DNA from: an uncultured Clostridia bacterium
GTDB taxonomy: Bacteria > Bacillota > Clostridia > Christensenellales > Borkfalkiaceae
Length of the DNA: 64,000 nt
Direction: 5' to 3'
Assembly (NCBI GenBank): GCA_947626105.1
Contig: CANQQY010000003.1
Location: 62,001 to 126,000 of the forward strand
The position numbers and the translations under genes are program-made. Below, one piece after another: positions 1 through 7,380 of the stretch. Each line of letters opens with the position of its first letter. Position 1 is the first letter of the stretch. Below the pieces are notes generated by a model. The model searched no databases. It was not told the DNA's origin and saw only the letters and a program-made list of their open reading frames with translations.

Positions 1-1
1 G

Positions 2-502
2 GGAGGTCTCACGCCGTTCGGGCGGGACTGCGTGGAGCGCATGTGCGACATGGGCATGCTCGTTGACGTTTCCCACGGGAGCGACGGGCTCCTTTCGGAC
101 GTTGCGGTAGTTTGCAAGAGGAAGGGCGCGCCCTTCGTTGCGAGCCATTCGAACGCCCGCGCCGTCTTTTTTCATTCCAGAAATTTAACAGACAGGGGGA
201 TCCGTGCCGTGGCGGAAAGCGGCGGGGTCGTCGGGCTGTGTTTTGTGGAAAAATTTCTCGCGGCGGACGGGAGCGCGGAAAGGCAGCGGGCGGCGATCCT
301 CGCTCACGCGCGGCATATTGTGAACGTCGGCGGAGAGGACGTTTTGGCTCTCGGGAGCGATTTCGACGGCGCGCTCGAAAATCCGTATGTCAAGAGCCCC
401 GCCGATCTGCCGAAATTGCTCTTTGATTTAGAAAAAACGTTCGGCGCGCGCGTCGCCGAAAAGATCGCCTGCAAAAACGCCCTGCGCGTGCTGGGAAAAT
501 GA
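2..502 (+). CDS. membrane dipeptidase (peptidase M19), C-terminal part
   Basis: This is a zinc dipeptidase of the renal/membrane dipeptidase family, which hydrolyses dipeptides. The reading frame is open from base 2, so the N-terminal half lies outside the window. The visible part starts with the family motif GLTPFGRD and continues GMLVDVSHGS, ASHSNARA, RNLTDRGIRAVAESGGVVG and LGSDFDGA. The family's metal-binding and catalytic His/Asp residues sit in the VSH, ASHSN and SDFDG motifs. It ends at TGA 500-502. Identity is firm; the physiological substrate is not visible. Confidence 0.9.
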   Translation, partial: GGLTPFGRDCVERMCDMGMLVDVSHGSDGLLSDVAVVCKRKGAPFVASHSNARAVFFHSRNLTDRGIRAVAESGGVVGLCFVEKFLAADGSAERQRAAILAHARHIVNVGGEDVLALGSDFDGALENPYVKSPADLPKLLFDLEKTFGARVAEKIACKNALRVLGK

Positions 503-506
503 GGTA

Positions 507-664
507 AGCGCGCAGAAGGCCCCTTCGAGGGGGAGCCGAGGGGTCAACCGCGTCATGTTGAGCGTAGCGAAACATCCCGATAAACGGAGTCCGAACTTTC
601 ATCCTCGGGATTCTTCCCCTTCGACTGCGCTCAGGGTCAGAATGACGCGCGGGGCGGCGCGCCG
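507..664. repeat. host interspersed intergenic repeat
   Basis: The stretch between the dipeptidase stop and the rpmB terminator has no coding signal. It carries short palindromic modules such as CCCCTTCGAGGGGG, and a segment reading in reverse complement TCATTCTGACCCTGAGCG followed by CAGTCGAAGGGG. This kind of module is common in intergenic spaces of many bacteria. It resembles a mosaic of REP-like elements, but only one copy of this family is visible here, so the call rests on its form. Confidence 0.45.
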
Positions 665-682
665 AGAGCAACAAAAAAATAA

Positions 683-708
683 AAGCGGATCCCCGCAGGG
701 ATCCGCTT
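683..708 (-). terminator. intrinsic terminator of rpmB (works both ways)
   Basis: An 11-bp perfect stem (AAGCGGATCCC / GGGATCCGCTT) with a CGCA loop lies 16 bases past the rpmB stop. The A-rich run at 672-684 becomes a U tract on the minus-strand transcript. The plus-strand side also ends CTTCTTTT, so it can stop dipeptidase transcription as well. Confidence 0.85.
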
Positions 709-723
709 CTTTTGATGTTTCGG

Positions 724-912
724 TTAAACTCTTTCGACCTTGTTGCTTTTGAGGCATCTTGTGCAGACGTAGCCGTTTTCCACTTTTCCGTCCTTCACGT
801 AAGCGACCTTCTGCACGTTTGCCGCAAATGTTCTTCTCGTCTTGCGGTTGGAGTGGCTCACGTTGTTTCCCGACGTCTGACCCTTCCCGCAGATGCTGCA
901 TACTCTCGACAT
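724..912 (-). CDS. rpmB: 50S ribosomal protein L28
   Basis: A 62-residue L28 of the large ribosomal subunit. It begins [12 protein letters not shown] and continues [12 protein letters not shown], the L28 signature. Two CxxC pairs, CSIC near residue 5 and CTRC near residue 53, mark it as the zinc-binding (C+) form. The ATG at 912 is chosen because GGAGGTGGAGAT lies directly upstream; an upstream in-frame extension has no such signal. It diverges from the Asp23/fakA cluster, an arrangement conserved in Bacillota. Confidence 0.96.
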   Translation of the reverse strand: MSRVCSICGKGQTSGNNVSHSNRKTRRTFAANVQKVAYVKDGKVENGYVCTRCLKSNKVERV

Positions 913-973
913 ATCTCCACCTCCATAGGTAATTTCCGTATGATTTCGGTCTTTTTCCTGAAAACCGATATAT

Positions 974-1003
974 ATCATACCATAGAAGGCGGGGAAAAAT
1001 CAA
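974..1003 (-). promoter_or_regulatory. candidate rpmB promoter
   Basis: On the minus strand TTGATT (998-1003) and TATGAT (974-979) are 18 bp apart, and the -10 is preceded by TGG, giving an extended -10. The start codon is about 60 bases downstream. It is a sequence match only. Confidence 0.5.
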
Positions 1004-1064
1004 TTAAAATCGGGCGGAAAGCGCAAAAAATTTTTCCGATTCTGGAAATTTTTTATGATATTGC

Positions 1065-1093
1065 TTGCAAAAATGAACGTAATGGGGTAGAAT
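1065..1093 (+). promoter_or_regulatory. sigma-A promoter of the Asp23/fakA operon
   Basis: TTGCAA (1065-1070) and TAGAAT (1088-1093) are separated by exactly 17 bp, 31 bp before the ATG of the Asp23 gene. A GAAGGAG ribosome site follows. Confidence 0.65.
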
Positions 1094-1124
1094 AGGAAGG
1101 TAAGAGAACCTCGAAGGAGCAAGT

Positions 1125-1475
1125 ATGTCTGTCAGCACAAGCAACGCTTACGGAAAAATTTCAATCTCCGATCTTGCGATTGCCAAGGTCGCGGCGCAAG
1201 CCGCGGTGGAGAGCTACGGGATCGTCGATACCGTTTCCCATCGGTTCTCGGACACGCTTGCGGAGCTTCTCAAAAAGGATGCGGGAGGCAAGGGCGTCAA
1301 GGTCACGACACAGGGAAACCGGATCTTTATCGACGTCTATGTTCTCATCAAGTACGGCGTTTCGATCGAGGCGGTCGCAGAAGCCTTGAAGGAGTCCGTA
1401 AAGTACAAGGTGGAAAACTTTACGGGTATGATCGTCGACACCGTCAACGTCAATATCACAGGCCTTAAATTATAA
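1125..1475 (+). CDS. Asp23/Gls24 family envelope-stress protein (YloU-like)
   Basis: A 116-residue Asp23/Gls24-family protein. The family is linked to alkaline and cell-envelope stress and in Bacillota is usually encoded just before the DAK2 protein. Visible family features are GKISISDLAIAKVAAQAAVE near the N-terminus, the conserved DVYVLIKYG strand, and VNVNITGL at the end. The start follows CGAAGGAGCAAGT. It shares an operon with the downstream fakA homologue, 34 bases away. Function is inferred from family and position. Confidence 0.9.
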   Translation: MSVSTSNAYGKISISDLAIAKVAAQAAVESYGIVDTVSHRFSDTLAELLKKDAGGKGVKVTTQGNRIFIDVYVLIKYGVSIEAVAEALKESVKYKVENFTGMIVDTVNVNITGLKL

Positions 1476-1509
1476 CGCGCCTCCGCATTCCGCGTCAGGA
1501 GAATTATTC

Positions 1510-3159
1510 ATGCAAAAAACAATCAATTGCGCCGCATTCCGCAAAATGGTGCTGGTCGGCGCAAAGATGCTCGAAAACAACAGGGCAAAGGTGGACGCGC
1601 TCAACGTGTTCCCCGTGCCGGACGGAGATACGGGCACCAATATGTCGCTTACGTTGCAGTCCGCCGTCAAGGAGCTTTCCTCCTGTACGACGAACGCATT
1701 CCCCGATGTGTGCGATTGTATCTCGAAGGGGGCGCTGCGCGGCGCGAGGGGGAATTCCGGGGTCATTCTGTCCCAGATCTTCCGCGGGATCTGCTCCGTG
1801 CTCCGCGACGGCAAGCCCGAAGTGGATACCCGCACGTTTGCCAAGGCGCTTGAAGCGGGCACCAAGGTCGCCTATAACGCCGTTTCCATTCCCAAAGAGG
1901 GGACGATCCTCACCGTCGTCCGCATGATGAGCGAATTTGCCTCGAAGAATGCGGGAAAATACCGCGACTTCGAAGCCTTCCTTCCCGCCGTCATCGAAGA
2001 GGGGGACAGGGCGCTCGCAAAGACGCCCGAACTTCTCCCCGTTCTGAAAAAGGCGGGCGTGGTGGACTCGGGCGGCGTGGGGCTCATGACCATCATGCGC
2101 GGCTTTCAGGCGGCGCTCATGGGCGAGGAGATCGTCTCCGACGTCCCCACCGATACGGCTTCCCAGCAGAATCCCGATGACGTATTCGGCGACAATTCGG
2201 ATATCATCAATATGGACCTCGGCGACATCCAGTTCGCCTATTGCACCGAATTTTTTGTCATCAATCTGAAAAAGAGCACTACCCTTGCGGATATCGACAA
2301 ACTCCGTGAAAGCCTCATGGGCATCGGCGATTCCGTCATCTGCATCGGCGATCTCGAGATGATCAAGGTGCACGTTCATACGAATTGCCCGGGCGTCGCG
2401 CTCACCTATGCTCTGGAACTCGGCGAACTCGACAGACCCAAGATCGAGAACATGCTCGAACAGAACAGGGCGCTCAAAGCGAAGATCGCCGCCGAGAAGA
2501 AGGATCAGGGCATGCTCGCCATCTGCACGGGGCAGGGGATCTCCGATATCTTCAAGGATCTGTTCATCGACCGCGTGATCGAAGGCGGGCAGACGATGAA
2601 TCCTTCCGCTTCCGACATTGCGACGGCAGTCCAGAAGATCAATGCGGACAACGTGTTCGTTTTCCCCAACAACAAGAACATCATTCTTGCGGCGGAGCAG
2701 GCGAAGGCGCTCGTCGAGAACCGTACCATCCACGTCATTCCCACAAAGAACGTCCCGCAGGGGTTTGCGGCGGCGCTCGCGTTCGATCCCGAAGCCTCGG
2801 CAGAGGAAAATAAGACGAATATGATCCACGCGCTCGACAATGTGCGCGCGGGCAGCGTCACCCATGCCGTGCGTACGACCAATGTCAACGGGTTCTCCAT
2901 CAAGGAAGGGGATATCATCGGGCTGGACGACAAGAAGATCCTCGCAAAGAGCAACAGCATTGACGAAACGGTCTTGAAACTTCTCGATAAATTAAAGGAC
3001 GATTCGCACGAGGTCATTACCCTCTACTACGGCGAGGGCGTGACCGAAGAGGATGCCGCCGCGCTTGCGGAAAAGGTCGGGGAAGCCTTCCCGTCCTGCG
3101 ACGTCGACTATCACTACGGCGGTCAGCCCGTGTATTACTATCTGTTATCTTTGGAATAA
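1510..3159 (+). CDS. fakA: DAK2-domain fatty acid kinase, catalytic subunit (FakA/YloV-like)
   Basis: A 549-residue DAK2/DegV-associated kinase. FakA phosphorylates fatty acids delivered by a FakB (DegV) partner, so that exogenous fatty acids enter phospholipid synthesis. The N-terminal DAK2 nucleotide site is clear: NVFPVPDGDTGTNMSLT near residues 34-50 (metal-binding DGDTGTN) and GARGNSGVILSQI near 79-91. VDSGGVGL lies near 187. The middle and C-terminal parts match the YloV C-terminal domain, ending YHYGGQPVYYYLLSLE. Length fits the family (about 550). A terminator hairpin follows 7 bases after the stop. Confidence 0.92.
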   Translation: MQKTINCAAFRKMVLVGAKMLENNRAKVDALNVFPVPDGDTGTNMSLTLQSAVKELSSCTTNAFPDVCDCISKGALRGARGNSGVILSQIFRGICSVLRDGKPEVDTRTFAKALEAGTKVAYNAVSIPKEGTILTVVRMMSEFASKNAGKYRDFEAFLPAVIEEGDRALAKTPELLPVLKKAGVVDSGGVGLMTIMRGFQAALMGEEIVSDVPTDTASQQNPDDVFGDNSDIINMDLGDIQFAYCTEFFVINLKKSTTLADIDKLRESLMGIGDSVICIGDLEMIKVHVHTNCPGVALTYALELGELDRPKIENMLEQNRALKAKIAAEKKDQGMLAICTGQGISDIFKDLFIDRVIEGGQTMNPSASDIATAVQKINADNVFVFPNNKNIILAAEQAKALVENRTIHVIPTKNVPQGFAAALAFDPEASAEENKTNMIHALDNVRAGSVTHAVRTTNVNGFSIKEGDIIGLDDKKILAKSNSIDETVLKLLDKLKDDSHEVITLYYGEGVTEEDAAALAEKVGEAFPSCDVDYHYGGQPVYYYLLSLE

Positions 3160-3166
3160 CCAATGC

Positions 3167-3193
3167 GGAGCGGGTATCATCCCGCTCCTTTTT
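3167..3193 (+). terminator. intrinsic terminator or attenuator between fakA and recG
   Basis: GGAGCGGG-TATCAT-CCCGCTCC followed by TTTTT. The recG ATG is only 27 bases further on and no promoter is visible in between. recG is therefore expressed either by read-through or from a promoter inside fakA. Confidence 0.8.
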
Positions 3194-3219
3194 GAAAAAT
3201 TCGGGGACGGAGCGAACGT

Positions 3220-5223
3220 ATGCAGCTCAAAGACGTAAAGGGCATCGGGGAAAAGCGCGCCAAGGACTTTGCAAAACTGAATATCTTCACCGCGGAACAG
3301 CTCGTGCGCTACTATCCGCGCACCTATCTCGATTTGACGAACCGCGTCTCCGTGCGCGAGGTCGCCCATAACGATATGGCGCTCGTCGCGTGCAAGCTCG
3401 TCTATGTCGAACCGCTCAAAACGCGGGGGAAGTTCAAGACTGTCCGCGCGCTTTTGGAGCAGGGACGGGATAATTTTACGGCGGTGTGGTTCAACATGCC
3501 CTATGTCGCCGGGCGTTTGAAGCCCGGCGAATATCTCTTTTACGGCAGGGTGCAGAACTATTACGACCGTATTTCCCTCGTCAATCCGACCTTTGAACGG
3601 CTGGATTCCAATCAAAAACTCAAGGGGCTCGTGCCCGTCTATCCCTTAAAGAGCGGGCTCGCGCAGTGGGTCGTGCGGGACGCCGTCGCCCGCGCGCTCG
3701 GAGTCGTGCACCCCGAAAGTCTGATCCCCGCACCCCTTCTGTCCAAATATAAACTGCCGCCCCTCACGGAGGCGCTCAAAGCGATCCACCTCCCCGCGAC
3801 GCAGAAGGAGATGCGGGAAGCCGCCGAACGGCTCGCCGTCGAGGAGTATTTTGCGCTCATCGCCGCGTTCAGACTCATCAAAGGAGACAGGACGGAGGCG
3901 CGCGTCAACCGCTATACGGTGACGGAACGGGAGGTCGCCGCGTTTGAAAAACGGTTCCCCTTCGCCTTTACGCCCGGCCAGCAGGCGGCGGTCAGGGCGA
4001 TCTACGATAACGTGACTTCTCCGCACCCCATGAACCGCCTGTTGCAGGGAGACGTCGGAAGCGGCAAGACGGCCGTGGCGCTTACGGGGATCTTTATGGC
4101 GGTGAAGAGCGGTTATCAGGCGGTCTATCTTTCCCCGACGGAAGTGCTCGCCGCGCAAAACTATGAAGTGCTCCAAAGGCTTTTCCCCGATTACAGGGTG
4201 GGGTACCTCGCGGGGGCTTCCACCGCCAAGGAGAAGCGCGAGATCAAAGAAGCGCTTGCGGCAGGGGAGATCGACATACTCTGCGGCACCCATGCCGTGT
4301 TGCAAGGGGACGTTTTATTCCCGAGGCTCGCCTTTTGCGTGTGCGATGAACAGCACCGCTTCGGCGTTGCACAGCGCAATTCTCTCACCGAAAAGGGGGA
4401 GAGCATCGACGTTCTCGTCATGTCCGCGACCCCCATCCCGCGCACCCTGTCGCTGGTCTTTTACGGCGACCTCGACGTCACCACCATTCCCGACAAGCCC
4501 GCCGAGAGGATCCCCGTCTCCACGGCGATCATTCCCCCGCGGAAGTACGACGACATGTTCGGCTGGATCCGCGGCGAGATCCGTCGGGGACGGCAGGCTT
4601 ACTTCGTCTGCCCCAAGATCGAGGACGACGAGGGAGAGGCGACTTCCGCCGAAGAACTTTTTGAAAAACTCAAAAACCAACTGCCCGATATCCGCTTCGG
4701 ACTTCTGCACGGAAGAATGCGTGACAGAGAAAAGGACGCTACCATGTCCGCATTCAAGCGCAAAGAAATCGACGCTTTGGTCGCGACGACCGTTATCGAG
4801 GTCGGCGTGGACGTGCCCGACGCGACGGTCATGGTCATCTATGACGCAGACCGCTTCGGACTCTCCCAGCTCCACCAGCTCCGCGGCAGAGTGGGCAGGG
4901 GCGCGGACAAGAGCTATTGCTTTTTGCTCACCGAATCGAGCAGCGAGACGGCACTCGAAAGATTAAGTATTTTGAAGAGTACGTCGGACGGCTTCGCGCT
5001 TGCGGAAAAGGATCTGGAACTGCGTGGAAGCGGCGATTTTTTGGGGACCCGCCAGAGCGGGAAATTTCTAAACGAGATCAAGAATCTGAAATATTCGTCG
5101 AACGCCGTTTTCATGGCGAAAAAACTTGTGGACGAGGCGTTCGAGCGCAATCTCGACGCGGAGAAGATCAGGCGCGCCGCCATGGAAAAGTACGAGAGTT
5201 TGAAAGACGTGGTTTTGAACTGA
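3220..5223 (+). CDS. recG: ATP-dependent DNA helicase RecG
   Basis: A 667-residue RecG, the branched-DNA translocase that remodels stalled forks and Holliday junctions. The N-terminal wedge/OB domain occupies roughly residues 1-230. The helicase core shows Walker A LLQGDVGSGKTAVA (near 268), the DEQH box CDEQHRFG (near 376), motif III MSATPIPRT and motif VI QLRGRVGRG. The C-terminal family signature GSGDFLGTRQSG is intact. Length is normal. The ATG at 3220 is supported by GGAGCGAACGT. No frameshift or missing motif is seen. Confidence 0.97.
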   Translation: MQLKDVKGIGEKRAKDFAKLNIFTAEQLVRYYPRTYLDLTNRVSVREVAHNDMALVACKLVYVEPLKTRGKFKTVRALLEQGRDNFTAVWFNMPYVAGRLKPGEYLFYGRVQNYYDRISLVNPTFERLDSNQKLKGLVPVYPLKSGLAQWVVRDAVARALGVVHPESLIPAPLLSKYKLPPLTEALKAIHLPATQKEMREAAERLAVEEYFALIAAFRLIKGDRTEARVNRYTVTEREVAAFEKRFPFAFTPGQQAAVRAIYDNVTSPHPMNRLLQGDVGSGKTAVALTGIFMAVKSGYQAVYLSPTEVLAAQNYEVLQRLFPDYRVGYLAGASTAKEKREIKEALAAGEIDILCGTHAVLQGDVLFPRLAFCVCDEQHRFGVAQRNSLTEKGESIDVLVMSATPIPRTLSLVFYGDLDVTTIPDKPAERIPVSTAIIPPRKYDDMFGWIRGEIRRGRQAYFVCPKIEDDEGEATSAEELFEKLKNQLPDIRFGLLHGRMRDREKDATMSAFKRKEIDALVATTVIEVGVDVPDATVMVIYDADRFGLSQLHQLRGRVGRGADKSYCFLLTESSSETALERLSILKSTSDGFALAEKDLELRGSGDFLGTRQSGKFLNEIKNLKYSSNAVFMAKKLVDEAFERNLDAEKIRRAAMEKYESLKDVVLN

Positions 5224-5271
5224 AAAAAGGGGCATGCGCCCGTAATTCCAGAGTTTCTGCGGAAAAAACAA

Positions 5272-5298
5272 TGCGCGGCAGCCGAGTGCTGCCGCGCA
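5272..5298 (-). terminator. bidirectional terminator between recG and the zinc-ribbon gene
   Basis: A 10-bp perfect stem TGCGCGGCAG / CTGCCGCGCA with a 7-base loop. On the minus strand it is followed by TTGTTTTTT, which suits termination of the zinc-ribbon gene. It also lies 48 bases past the recG stop. Confidence 0.8.
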
Positions 5299-5317
5299 AG
5301 TCTTTCCGAATGAGCCT

Positions 5318-5656
5318 CTAAACGAGTGCCGCGATCAAAGAGGCGGCGGCGATCCAGATGATCGCCCAGACCACAAGGGAAACGATCCCGATGACAAGCC
5401 CCGCAATGGCAAGCCCGTTGCAGGAGTTGTATTTCGCTTTCAAAACCATGGCGACCGCACTGAGTACGACGCCTATGATCGAAGCGATGCAGAAGTAAAC
5501 GCCGAGCCAAAGGGACAATATGCTCACAACAAAACCGGCGATCCCGAGCCCGTTGATCTTTTTCGTGTGTTCTTCATCGCCTGTCTTAACGCCGCAGTAG
5601 ACACAGATGACTGCTTTGTCGTCGATTTCTTTCCCGCAGTTTTTGCAGTATTTCAT
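5318..5656 (-). CDS. zinc-ribbon plus DUF4190-like membrane protein
   Basis: A 112-residue protein with an N-terminal zinc ribbon (CKNCG near residue 4, CVYCG near residue 19) and two long hydrophobic segments, roughly residues 36-64 and 72-110, with a glycine-rich GLGIAGFVVSI / GLAIAGLVIGI repeat typical of DUF4190. It is probably a small membrane protein facing the cytoplasm through its ribbon. The ATG at 5656 follows AGGAGGTTTTT. It diverges from the XRE regulator at 5741, and the operators between them suggest that regulator controls it. The biochemical role is unknown. Confidence 0.75.
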   Translation of the reverse strand: MKYCKNCGKEIDDKAVICVYCGVKTGDEEHTKKINGLGIAGFVVSILSLWLGVYFCIASIIGVVLSAVAMVLKAKYNSCNGLAIAGLVIGIVSLVVWAIIWIAAASLIAALV

Positions 5657-5679
5657 AAAAACCTCCTTTGTTTTTCTTG

Positions 5680-5708
5680 ATTTTATCACAAGTTTTCTTG
5701 TAAGTCAA
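5680..5708 (-). promoter_or_regulatory. promoter of the zinc-ribbon membrane gene
   Basis: Minus-strand TTGACT (5703-5708) and TAAAAT (5680-5685) with a 17-bp spacer, 24 bp before the ATG. The dyad at 5688-5701 lies inside the spacer, so a bound repressor would block this promoter. Confidence 0.75.
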
Positions 5709-5729
5709 TTTTTTTACAACTATAATTGT
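5688..5729. promoter_or_regulatory. two ACAA-N6-TTGT operators shared by divergent promoters
   Basis: Two dyads of identical form, ACAA-GTTTTC-TTGT (5688-5701) and ACAA-CTATAA-TTGT (5716-5729), have centres 28 bp apart. The first lies in the spacer of the minus promoter and over the -35 of the plus promoter. The second covers the plus-strand -10. This is the layout expected of an autoregulating XRE protein that also controls the divergent gene. Confidence 0.65.
5698..5726 (+). promoter_or_regulatory. promoter of the XRE regulator
   Basis: TTGTAA (5698-5703) and TATAAT (5721-5726) with a 17-bp spacer. The predicted start of transcription is only about 7-8 bases before the GTG codon, giving a nearly leaderless mRNA. 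Confidence 0.7.
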
Positions 5730-5740
5730 AAACTTTTTGT

Positions 5741-5950
5741 GTGAACGTTAAATTTGCGGAAAATTTGAAGACGTTGCGCACGGAACGGAAATTATCGCAA
5801 GGAAGGCTTGCACAGGCGGTCGGCGTGACGCAACAGTGCGTGAGCGAATGGGAGCGGGGGAGGATCGAGCCGACGCTCACTTATCTTTGGCGGCTTGCAG
5901 ACCTCTTCGGGATATCGATCGACATTTTATGCGGACGGGTGGAATGGTGA
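5741..5950 (+). CDS. small XRE-family HTH regulator
   Basis: A 69-residue stand-alone HTH_3 protein. It begins VKFAENLKTLRTERKLSQ and has the recognition region VGVTQQCVSEWERGR and LADLFGISIDILCG, the usual five-helix fold. Start is GTG 5741: an in-frame TAA at 5729-5731 rules out anything further upstream, and there is no ribosome site, which fits near-leaderless initiation. It most likely represses itself and the divergent zinc-ribbon gene through the ACAA-N6-TTGT sites. Confidence 0.85.
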   Translation: MNVKFAENLKTLRTERKLSQGRLAQAVGVTQQCVSEWERGRIEPTLTYLWRLADLFGISIDILCGRVEW

Positions 5951-5966
5951 AACCGTCCGAAAGCGT

Positions 5967-5995
5967 TTGACAAATCCGAAAAAATCGTATAATAT
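5967..5995 (+). promoter_or_regulatory. ssrA promoter
   Basis: TTGACA (5967-5972), 17-bp spacer, TAATAT (5990-5995). An overlapping TATAAT at 5988-5993 would give a 15-bp spacer. The mature tmRNA 5' end (6013) is about 11 bases past the expected start, a normal RNase P leader. Confidence 0.75.
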
Positions 5996-6012
5996 ATGTA
6001 AGACAGATCCAT

Positions 6013-6399
6013 GGGCCTGTTACGGATTCGATTGCAAGCGGATCTTGTCGGACGCACGCCGGAGGCTCGGCTCCGTAAAAACGGAAAAATTATAATTGCT
6101 GACGAAAAATCCAGCAGACGCGCTTCCGCGCGCAGAGCTTCCGCTCGCCGCGTAGCGCTTGCGGCTTAACCTTTAAGCCCCGTCCTTCCCCGGAGGCCTA
6201 CGGCCGGGGACAGGGCGTTATCGAGTAGGGAACGTTGCCCTTCGGCGGATCTCCCCCAAAGGGCGAGGCATTTCGGAGATGTGCATGCGAAGGAGTTTGT
6301 CTGCGGACTCCCCGCCTGCGAGAACGACCACAGACTAAGCGTGTAGTGTCCGCATCTGAACCTTGTAAGACCGGAGTTCGACTCTCCGCAGGTCCACCA
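6013..6399 (+). ncRNA. ssrA: transfer-messenger RNA (tmRNA)
   Basis: tmRNA rescues stalled ribosomes. The acceptor stem pairs GGGCCTG (6013-6019) with CAGGTCC (6389-6395), followed by an encoded ACCA (6396-6399). The T-arm is CGGAG-TTCGACT-CTCCG (6372-6388). The tag reading frame runs from the resume codon GCT at 6098 to TAA 6167-6169: 23 residues beginning ADEKSSRR and ending VALAA, with two ASARR copies in the middle. The LAA end fits ClpXP recognition, but the arginine content is unusual. Total length is 387 nt. The prophage begins at the last base, and the phage DNA replaces the normal downstream terminator. Confidence 0.93.
6393..6399 (+). other. attL core at the 3' end of ssrA
   Basis: TCCACCA, the last seven bases of tmRNA, recurs at 51153-51159 inside the recombinase gene. 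Joining the phage flanks of both copies rebuilds an attP with inverted arms GTGTTCG (51129-51135) and CGAACAC (6413-6419), 17 and 13 bases from the core. This is the symmetry expected for a large serine recombinase site. Confidence 0.7.
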
Positions 6400-6503
6400 G
6401 TGAAGGAGTATCCGAACACTTGAGGATCTTCGTTTTTGCCTCAATGATGGTTGCGATGCTCCCGCTTCCGGTCGCCGTTCCGGAGTGACGGCTTCCGAAG
6501 CAC

Positions 6504-6560
6504 GAAAAAAAGCCCGCCAGACGGTCAAATTTGACCTCTGGCGGGTTTCTCTTTGTTTTT
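6504..6560. terminator. bidirectional terminator at the left end of the prophage
   Basis: Stem CCCGCCAG (6513-6520) / CTGGCGGG (6538-6545) with an inner palindrome GGTCAAATTTGACC. A7 precedes it (a U tract for the minus-strand late operon) and a T-rich run follows it. In the circular phage it would lie 25 bases past the recombinase stop, so it likely ends both converging transcripts. Confidence 0.8.
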
Positions 6561-6564
6561 TGAG

Positions 6565-6987
6565 TTACTGGGCGGGCGGCTCGGGCGGCGTCTCCTCGCC
6601 GCTGTTTTGCGCCCCGTCGTCGGGCGGCTCGCTCTTCTTGAAATGTTCCTTTGCCCACGCGACGATCTTGTCGACGATCTTCTTCACGAGTTCGTTGACC
6701 GGCGTGACTTTGAAAATATTATACCATGTCTGGTCGAGGGCGAAGAGGATCCCCGCGGTGATAAAATACTCCGCCGCGTTGAACCGTCCGGCGATCAGCA
6801 GATAGATCGCCGTAGCGATCAGCGAGAAGGCGAGCGCGATGCCTATGTAGATATAGTGCCGCCACTTCTCGTCGATTTTCTTGAAAAGATTGCAATACTT
6901 CAGGATCCCGAGGATGATGATCCCCACGATGGCGATCGCGGTCGGGATGAGCCCGTACTTGACAAAATAAGCGGTCAGTTCTTCCAT
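6565..6987 (-). CDS. phage holin-like membrane protein
   Basis: A 140-residue last gene of the late operon. It has three hydrophobic stretches, about residues 10-31, 45-66 and 70-90, a short N-terminus, and a charged Pro/Glu-rich tail (EETPPEPPAQ). Size, topology and position before the operon terminator fit a holin that permeabilises the membrane at lysis. The ATG at 6987 follows AAGGAGGAGAAAC. There is no strong family signature, so the holin call is from form and position. Confidence 0.6.
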   Translation of the reverse strand: MEELTAYFVKYGLIPTAIAIVGIIILGILKYCNLFKKIDEKWRHYIYIGIALAFSLIATAIYLLIAGRFNAAEYFITAGILFALDQTWYNIFKVTPVNELVKKIVDKIVAWAKEHFKKSEPPDDGAQNSGEETPPEPPAQ

Positions 6988-7002
6988 GTTTCTCCTCCTT
7001 TT

Positions 7003-7380
7003 TTAGTCGTAAATTGCGCCGATGCCTTGCTCGGCGAGGAAGTCCTTTTGTTCGTGTTTGATCTTCTGCGCGTACTCGAGGGCCTCGTGCATATCCCCGT
7101 TGCAATGAGCGTCCGGGATCCTCTGCACGGCCCGCGCGGTCGCCTCGCCCAGAGCGATGGCGGCGTTGCTGCTTTTGATGACGAGGAGTTCGTTCTTTTT
7201 CCGCGCCTCCTCACGGCGCCGATCCTCCGCGTCTCTTTCCGCTTCGCGCTTCGCGGCGATCTCGTCGCGCTTTTTGATCTTCCGCTCGAGCCACCAGAAA
7301 AGGAAGCCGATCAGCCCCGCCGTGAAGGCGGAAGGGAGTCCGATGAGAAGCAAAAGTTCCCCGATCGTCATTTCCATCAT
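7003..7380 (-). CDS. single-pass membrane protein with coiled coil (lysis region)
   Basis: A 125-residue protein with one N-terminal transmembrane helix (about residues 7-30, ending FLFWWLERKIKK) and a highly charged helix rich in Arg/Glu/Ala (about 34-66), probably a cytoplasmic coiled coil. Such proteins occur next to holins in phages of Bacillota. It might be a second holin component or a spanin-like or antiholin partner, but nothing proves that. The ATG at 7380 follows GAAGGAGGTGCAGC. Confidence 0.45.
   Translation of the reverse strand: MMEMTIGELLLLIGLPSAFTAGLIGFLFWWLERKIKKRDEIAAKREAERDAEDRRREEARKKNELLVIKSSNAAIALGEATARAVQRIPDAHCNGDMHEALEYAQKIKHEQKDFLAEQGIGAIYD

Noticed and set aside
1504-2865. 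Long antisense frames opposite fakA, the tape measure, the giant lipoprotein and others
   Set aside because: They are mirror frames in GC-rich genes with Arg/Ala/Asp-rich translations, no ribosome sites and no family motifs.
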